6,327 bases of DNA from Methanobacteriota archaeon (GTDB taxonomy: Archaea > Thermoplasmatota > Poseidoniia > Poseidoniales > Thalassarchaeaceae). The notes under the pieces were generated by a model. The model saw only the letters and a list, made by a program, of their open reading frames with translations, had not been told where the DNA came from and made no database searches. Where the stretch lies: contig PCAI01000029.1 in assembly GCA_002731195.1 (NCBI GenBank), positions 15,047 to 21,373 of the forward strand. The letters are read 5' to 3'. Positions 1-4,700 of this stretch are shown here, piece by piece (the stretch's first letter is position 1; each line of letters begins with the position of its first letter). The translations under genes and the position numbers were made by a program.

Positions 1-1005
1 GGGAACAATGCAGATACTGATGATGATGATGATGGTTATGGCGATGAGTTAGAGGTTACTTGTCTATCAGATCCACTTTTATTCAGTTCAACTCCACTAG
101 ATACTGATGGTGATGGAACTTGTGATGAATTAGATGATGATATAGATGGAGATGGAGCTCCTAATGATGTAGATTCCTCTCCTCTAGACTCCACGGAGCA
201 ATTAGATACGGATGGAGATGGAATAGGAGACAATGCCGATTCCGATGATGATGGCGATAGCATCCCTGATGATTTCGATGAGTTTCCCTTAGATGCAACG
301 GAATGGGAAGATTCCGATTCTGATGGCGTAGGTGACAATGCTGATTCGGATGACGACAATGATGATTGGTTGGACGATATAGAAATATTTTGTGACTCTA
401 ATCCGTTTGAATTTACTTCGAAGCCTTTAGATTTTGATGGAGATGGAATATGTGATAGGATGGATTTAGATGATGATGATGATGGAGTCTCAGATGAATC
501 CGATATTTTCCCGTTCGATCCAATGGAATGGGCCGATTTAGATTTAGATGGTATTGGTAATGTCGGGGATACTGATGATGATGGAGATTCATGGAGCGAT
601 GTCGATGAACCAATTTGTGGTTCTGATCCCTTGGATGTTAATTCAATCCCTCCAGACTACGACTCAGACAATATATGCGATTCGATGGATTTAGATGATG
701 ATGATGATTCTGTCCCAGATTTAGACGATGAATTCCCTTTTGATCCTACTGAATCATCTGATATTGATGCTGATGGAATTGGAGATAACTTAGATACTGA
801 CGCAGATGGAGATATTTGGCCGGACTCTGCAGAATTAATCTGTACTTCCGACCCGTTGGACGCCTCTTCAACACCAATTGATACTGATTCCGATATGATT
901 TGTGACCTCATCGACCCAGATGATGATTCGGATGGCATTATTGATGTAGATGATTTATTTCCTAAAGATGGAACAGAATGGGAAGATCTGAATGGAGATG
1001 GGCTA
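1..1005 (+). repeat. Tandem TSP3 super-repeat array, 75-residue (225-base) period
   Basis: Unit boundaries set at the recurring GDN/GNV motif fall at 1-225, 226-330, 331-555, 556-780 and 781-1005. Four units are exactly 75 residues and the second is only 35. The full unit begins GDNxDxDDDGDxW, has Cys at position 21 followed by xSDPL, then SxPxDxDxDxxC with the second Cys at position 41, and ends in a DDDxDGVxD loop, FPxDPTEW and DxDGI. Each unit contains several DxDxDG-type calcium loops. A sixth unit starts (GDN at 1006) but turns into the membrane-proximal stalk. Units have diverged in DNA sequence, although a 25-base stretch is identical between 459-483 and 684-708. Confidence 0.9.
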
Positions 1006-1362
1006 GGAGATAATAAATACCCACTTACATTACTCGATAAGATCAAATTAAATTCTGATATTATTTTGCCCATTGTAATCGTCATTATTTCTATTATTAG
1101 CATAGTTTCTGTTCTCCTATCGAGAAAAACAAACATTTCAGGGAAAGAAATACAAGAAGAAGTAGATAAATATGAAGATTTTAATATCGATTTTGAATCA
1201 GAGCATAATGATGATGTATTGGGAAATACAGGGGAAAAAGAAGGTGAACTATCAAATGAACAAGAAGATCAAGGAGGAGAGGTAGTAACTTTGGAAAAAT
1301 TTGATGAATACCCTGGATGGTTATGGGACCCTTCAAAGGAAGAATGGGTTCCCGAAAATTGA
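1..1362 (+). CDS. C-terminal part of a TSP3-repeat surface protein with membrane anchor (5' partial)
   Basis: The reading frame is open from base 1, so the start lies upstream; 453 codons and a TGA stop are visible. Residues 1-335 are Asp-rich thrombospondin type 3 repeats (DxDxDG calcium loops) arranged in 75-residue super-units, most carrying a Cys pair. After a short stalk (GDNKYPLTLLDKIKLNSD) comes one hydrophobic helix at about residues 354-373, rich in Ile and Val, followed by SRK. The last 80 residues are strongly acidic and end in GWLWDPSKEEWVPEN. This order suggests an extracellular calcium-stiffened rod held by a C-terminal anchor, with the tail in the cytoplasm; topology is inferred from the SRK stop-transfer. 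TSP3 repeats bind calcium in known proteins. No enzyme motif is visible, and the function of the missing N-terminal part is unknown. An internal ATG at 370 is not the start, because the repeat array continues unbroken upstream of it. Confidence 0.9.
   Translation, partial: GNNADTDDDDDGYGDELEVTCLSDPLLFSSTPLDTDGDGTCDELDDDIDGDGAPNDVDSSPLDSTEQLDTDGDGIGDNADSDDDGDSIPDDFDEFPLDATEWEDSDSDGVGDNADSDDDNDDWLDDIEIFCDSNPFEFTSKPLDFDGDGICDRMDLDDDDDGVSDESDIFPFDPMEWADLDLDGIGNVGDTDDDGDSWSDVDEPICGSDPLDVNSIPPDYDSDNICDSMDLDDDDDSVPDLDDEFPFDPTESSDIDADGIGDNLDTDADGDIWPDSAELICTSDPLDASSTPIDTDSDMICDLIDPDDDSDGIIDVDDLFPKDGTEWEDLNGDGLGDNKYPLTLLDKIKLNSDIILPIVIVIISIISIVSVLLSRKTNISGKEIQEEVDKYEDFNIDFESEHNDDVLGNTGEKEGELSNEQEDQGGEVVTLEKFDEYPGWLWDPSKEEWVPEN
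226..330 (+). repeat. Shortened 35-residue TSP3 unit lacking the cysteine pair
   Basis: This unit starts GDNADSDDDGD like its neighbours but jumps straight to the second-half sequence (IPDDFDEFPLDATEW). It therefore lacks exactly 40 residues relative to the 75-residue period, including both conserved cysteines. The join lies where the two halves of the unit share an Asp-rich GAT-repeat segment, so an in-frame deletion by recombination or slippage between the two DDDxD motifs is a plausible origin. Alternatively, it could be the ancestral short form. Confidence 0.8.
1060..1119 (+). other. C-terminal transmembrane anchor of the first protein
   Basis: Twenty consecutive codons encode Ile, Val, Leu and Ser with a single Pro near the start, and are followed by SRK. 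Asp precedes and basic residues follow the segment, which fits an outside-to-inside stop-transfer helix. It sits only about 18 residues after the last complete calcium-binding unit. Confidence 0.85.
1309..1359 (+). other. Conserved-looking tryptophan-rich C-terminal tail motif
   Basis: The cytoplasmic tail ends in YPGWLWDPSKEEWVPEN. Three tryptophans in a short WLWDP-x4-W pattern at the extreme C-terminus of an otherwise low-complexity acidic tail suggest a docking or sorting peptide. From memory, similar WLWDP...WV endings occur on many predicted surface proteins of marine group II archaea. That recollection has not been checked here, and the function is unknown. Confidence 0.5.
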
Positions 1363-1389
1363 ATCTTCTTAATACAGGAAGATATTTTT
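1363..1389 (+). terminator. Terminator-like hairpin and T-tract after the first gene
   Basis: Directly after the TGA stop, ATCTTCTT (1363-1370) can pair with AGGAAGAT (1376-1383), giving 8 base pairs including one G-T wobble and a 5-base loop (AATAC). TTTTT follows at 1385-1389. The T-tract alone could terminate transcription in archaea; the hairpin resembles a bacterial-style intrinsic terminator but is weak in GC. It implies that the two genes are transcribed separately. Confidence 0.55.
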
Positions 1390-1632
1390 ATCAATCAATG
1401 AGTATTTTATTTACTCAAAATATAGCCATTTAATCAGTGGTGCAGTTTTTACACTTCATGTATTTTTTTTATCTAATTTTCAGTAAAAAATGTTTGAATC
1501 TAATTTCCATATTATTAATATATTTATTATATATATTTCCGTTTTACGGATATTATTTCCGTTTTATTGAGCATAAGGTATTTTTTTCGTACTATAGCGG
1601 AATCTCACTAAAAATGAGCATCTATGAGTAAC
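1390..1632. other. AT-rich intergenic region without a supported gene
   Basis: This stretch is much richer in A and T than the flanking genes. It contains a 6-base inverted repeat, TGAGTA/TACTCA (1399-1404 and 1412-1417, 7-base loop), a T8 run (1463-1470), an A6 run (1485-1490), a long alternating TA tract (about 1521-1536) and the direct repeats annotated separately. A 64-codon frame at 1437-1631 exists but looks like chance translation of AT-rich DNA. No tRNA or other structured RNA was recognised. The region probably holds the termination zone of gene 1 and upstream regulatory DNA of gene 2. Confidence 0.6.
1534..1566. repeat. 13-base direct repeat spaced by two helical turns
   Basis: TATTTCCGTTTTA occurs at 1534-1546 and again exactly at 1554-1566, a centre-to-centre distance of 20 bases. 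The first copy overlaps a small palindrome, CCGT-TTT-ACGG (1539-1549), that is absent from the second. Placement on one face of the helix, about 67 bases upstream of the probable TATA box, is compatible with a cooperative regulator-binding site. Chance recurrence in AT-rich DNA is possible, though the central CCG makes it less likely. Confidence 0.45.
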
Positions 1633-1640
1633 TTTATATC
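1626..1640 (+). promoter_or_regulatory. Probable archaeal promoter (TATA box) of the second gene
   Basis: TTTATATC at 1633-1640 resembles the archaeal TATA box (TTTATATA type), and the bases just upstream (GAGTAAC, 1626-1632) could be the BRE. The usual spacing of about 25 bases would put the transcription start near 1660-1665, giving a leader of roughly 10 bases or none. No Shine-Dalgarno sequence lies at normal distance from the start codon, which agrees with a leaderless or very short-leader transcript. Confidence 0.5.
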
Positions 1641-1673
1641 AAATACAAGGTCTCATGTAAGACAGTGACGCCC

Positions 1674-1751
1674 ATGAACAAACAAACCACCCGTTCGTTA
1701 AGCCTAGCCCTGCTAATGATTGCCGCTGCTTTTCTGCCTCTGCTGAGTGCT
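1674..1751 (+). other. Sec signal peptide of the second protein
   Basis: The N-terminus MNKQTTRS carries Lys and Arg, followed by a hydrophobic core of about 16 residues (LSLALLMIAAAFLPLL) and a small-residue site, LSA before Gln, that fits signal peptidase I cleavage after residue 26. There is no lipobox Cys, so it is not a lipoprotein. Confidence 0.85.
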
Positions 1752-4700
1752 CAAATTGACCCAGCAGAACTTCAAGAAGATCGCGATGCTGCATTTGCTC
1801 CTCCAAGCCCTTGTCTTGGAGCTGATGCATGTAGAGGATATGACTCTGGAGTAAGCCCTTCAGACCAAATAAATCTGACTGAAGATTTTGACTGGTTGGA
1901 TGGTGTTGAAACTAACTCATATCCAGGGCAGATAAATGCTACAGGTTATGCGTATAATACTGAAGACGGTAGAGATGTGTATCAACTTGATATGCAACCC
2001 GGTTATGGTGTTACTTTCGAGATTTCCTGGAATGGATCTACAACCTTTGCATTCATGGGTGCAATAGGTGAGGTCGATCAGATGACTTATTGGTCATCTG
2101 GATGGATGTATGGTTATAATGCACAATCAGGAACTTCTTCCATTTCATTCTCTACATCAGCTGATCCGGGTTGTGACATGGTCTATTCTTATGGTTCATG
2201 TGGCGAAAATATTGATTTGTTAGGGGGCTTAATCGCTTTACAAGTAGCATGTTACTATTGCTCTTCAACTCTATCTAATATACCGGATTACACTATGAAT
2301 ATTTCAGTTTTCCCTGCCGATGGTGGTGCTGCAGGCGATACTGAGACACCTATGATGAATCCATTATTGTCAATGCCTGATGAGCCTTTCTCCTGGAGTT
2401 ATCAAACCGATACTTTCACTTTAGATGGTTCACAAGAAGCATTAGTTGAAATCACATCTTGTGATTATTGGTGCCCTTCAGAATCTACTGTGGATATTAC
2501 TTTGCCCGATGGAACAGTAGACAGTTTTGGCTACTGGGCTAATGGATATACCGGTATAATTGCTAATTATAGCGATGCTGGAGAGTATACAGTAGAAAAA
2601 ATGGATAGCTATGGAGATGGTGGTTTCGGCGTAGATGTCGGTATCTCAATAGGTAATTTCTCTGGTTTCTTGACTGGCGATATGTTCAATCTTTATGATG
2701 CAGCATCAGGTCATGTAAATCAAACTGATGATATGGACGTATATGCTGTATCAGTGCCAGAAAACTTCTATTCCAACATTACAGTAAGTTGGGATGCAGA
2801 TGCAGATCTGGATGTCTGGCTATATTCTGATGCTGAATTAACTTCGTTGTTTGATTATTCTGCATCATATGATAATCCAGAGTTCATTGAGAATGGGCAA
2901 ACTCAAGGTGGACAAATGTTCTTCGTTGCGGTCCAGTATTACTCAGCATCTACTGCTACACATGCAGGATATACGGTAGAATTAGGTCTAGAGCCTGGAT
3001 CTCCACCTCCATGCTGGTTTCAAGATGACGCATGGTCTGGCATTGATGCTGGAGATGAGGCATCAGATGCACTAAATATAGATGACATTGGCGTAAATGA
3101 ATTCACTGGTATGCTATGTCAAGGATACGACGATAATGACTATTTCGAAATAACTGTACCAGCTTATCACGGTCTTTGGGCTTCATTAGATTGGGGCTAT
3201 GAAAATGAATCAATTGATGGCCAGTTATATTTCTACCAATATATGGATCTTGGATATTCAGCATTTGTATCTTCAAGTACTGGTCTATGGGATATGCAAG
3301 CAGTTGCAACAAACGAATCATATTCTTGGACTAACAATTTAGCCTCCGATTCTACAATATGGTTGGGTGTAATGGTATCAAGCTTACCTGAAGATTATGA
3401 GATGAACTATACAATTTCATACTCTATATACAATGCTACAGAAGAACCAGTAGAGAGTGTCTATCAGAATGATGGTTTACTCGATGATTTCATGGATGCC
3501 GGCGATGACTATGCAACAGCAATGGAATTAATGCCTATGAATCAAACATTCGAAGGATATGGGCATGATAGTTTTGACACTTACGACTATTACAAGATGT
3601 ATGTGCCTACTAATTATGCAATGGAGATTACTGTTGATTTCCCAGAACAGAATGATATAGATATATCATTACTTTATCTAAACCCGACATGGGGTTACTA
3701 TTACACAATTTCTTCTTCATACAACTATAATCCTGAAGTAGTATCTTCAAATTATGATTACAATGATATGGAGGTTTGGCTACGTGTTATGACAGACAGA
3801 GGTAGTGGTAATTATGAAGTAAATATCAATATGTGGACACCAGGACTAGATCCTGGCTCCTCACAAGATGATTGTGGAACTGGTACGGACATGGATAGTG
3901 CATATTTCGCTGGTGGAACAAACGGTAATATGGGATCATGGGCTAATGAGAGTACAACTGCTGGCCTTAACCCAGAAGATCCTACAAACCATACAGGCGG
4001 AATTTGTGAATTCTGGTTAGATTCTGGATGGGATCAGTACGATGTTACTCACATACCTGTGCCTGTTGGAAGTTATGCAATGATCAATACCACAGTATTG
4101 ACTCCTGGGGCTTATGTCTATGCATACATGACCATGTGTCAAGTCCAGCATGAAGATTGCAGTGGAACAAATCCAATGTATTATGCAGGACCTTTGTGTG
4201 GATACGTAACTTATGACTCTGGCTCTTGTGAGTCTAATTCTGGATTGTGGCCAGTAGGTCAACTTGACATCAACGGCTTCAATGGTTGGATTAGTATGTA
4301 TGTATACACATATTCAGCTAATGTGACATATGAGATGGACATTACCTTCCCTCCTTTATCTGAATTAGAGGGTGGAGTTCAAAATGATGCGAACTCAGGA
4401 CAAGATGCTGGACCAGGTATTTTTACTGCAGTTCACGTGAATGATCACATGAATGCTTCACAAACTGATATGCTAACAAATGATAGTGTATTAGAATGGG
4501 AAGGATGGAGTATGGCCGGACTGGATTCTACTGACAGATATTCATTTGACGTACCTGCAAACTCTGGTGTAGATATATTCCTAGATTGTGGTTACGATGT
4601 TCCAGATCGCTGGTGCATACTGGATGTTTTCAATAGTGCTGGAGGTCAAATTGCTGGAAGTTACTATACAAGTGGCTACCAACAATACAACACTACTTCG

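Noticed and set aside
36..359. Minus-strand open frame with Ser/Pro-rich translation
   Set aside because: It is the complement of the GAT/GGA-rich TSP3 codons; the low-complexity Ser-Pro composition is an artefact of reading Asp and Gly codons backwards. The same applies to minus-strand frames at 413-613, 657-1136, 5645-5920 and 5767-5961.
1..1005. CRISPR or DNA-level satellite interpretation of the regular repeats
   Set aside because: The repeats are coding, diverged at synonymous and non-synonymous sites, in frame, and lack the repeat-spacer pattern of CRISPR arrays.
370..1362. Start of gene 1 at the ATG at 370
   Set aside because: The same frame is open back to base 1 and encodes continuous repeat units, so this Met is internal and the gene is truncated by the window edge.
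1399..1417. TGAGTA/TACTCA hairpin as a second terminator or operator
   Set aside because: A 6-base AT-rich inverted repeat with a 7-base loop and no adjacent T-tract is too weak to call; it is mentioned only within the intergenic description.
1437..1631. 64-codon plus-strand frame in the intergenic region, Phe/Tyr/Ile/Leu-rich, resembling a small membrane protein
   Set aside because: The composition is what any frame of very AT-rich DNA would give. There is no ribosome-binding site, no recognisable motif, and the frame spans the direct repeats. A tiny hydrophobic protein cannot be fully excluded.
1639..1830. Minus-strand frame over the start of gene 2
   Set aside because: It overlaps the well-supported signal peptide region of the plus-strand gene and has no recognisable protein features. 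Minus-strand frames at 3103-3321, 4017-4262, 4581-4835 and 5076-5279 are likewise shadows of gene 2.
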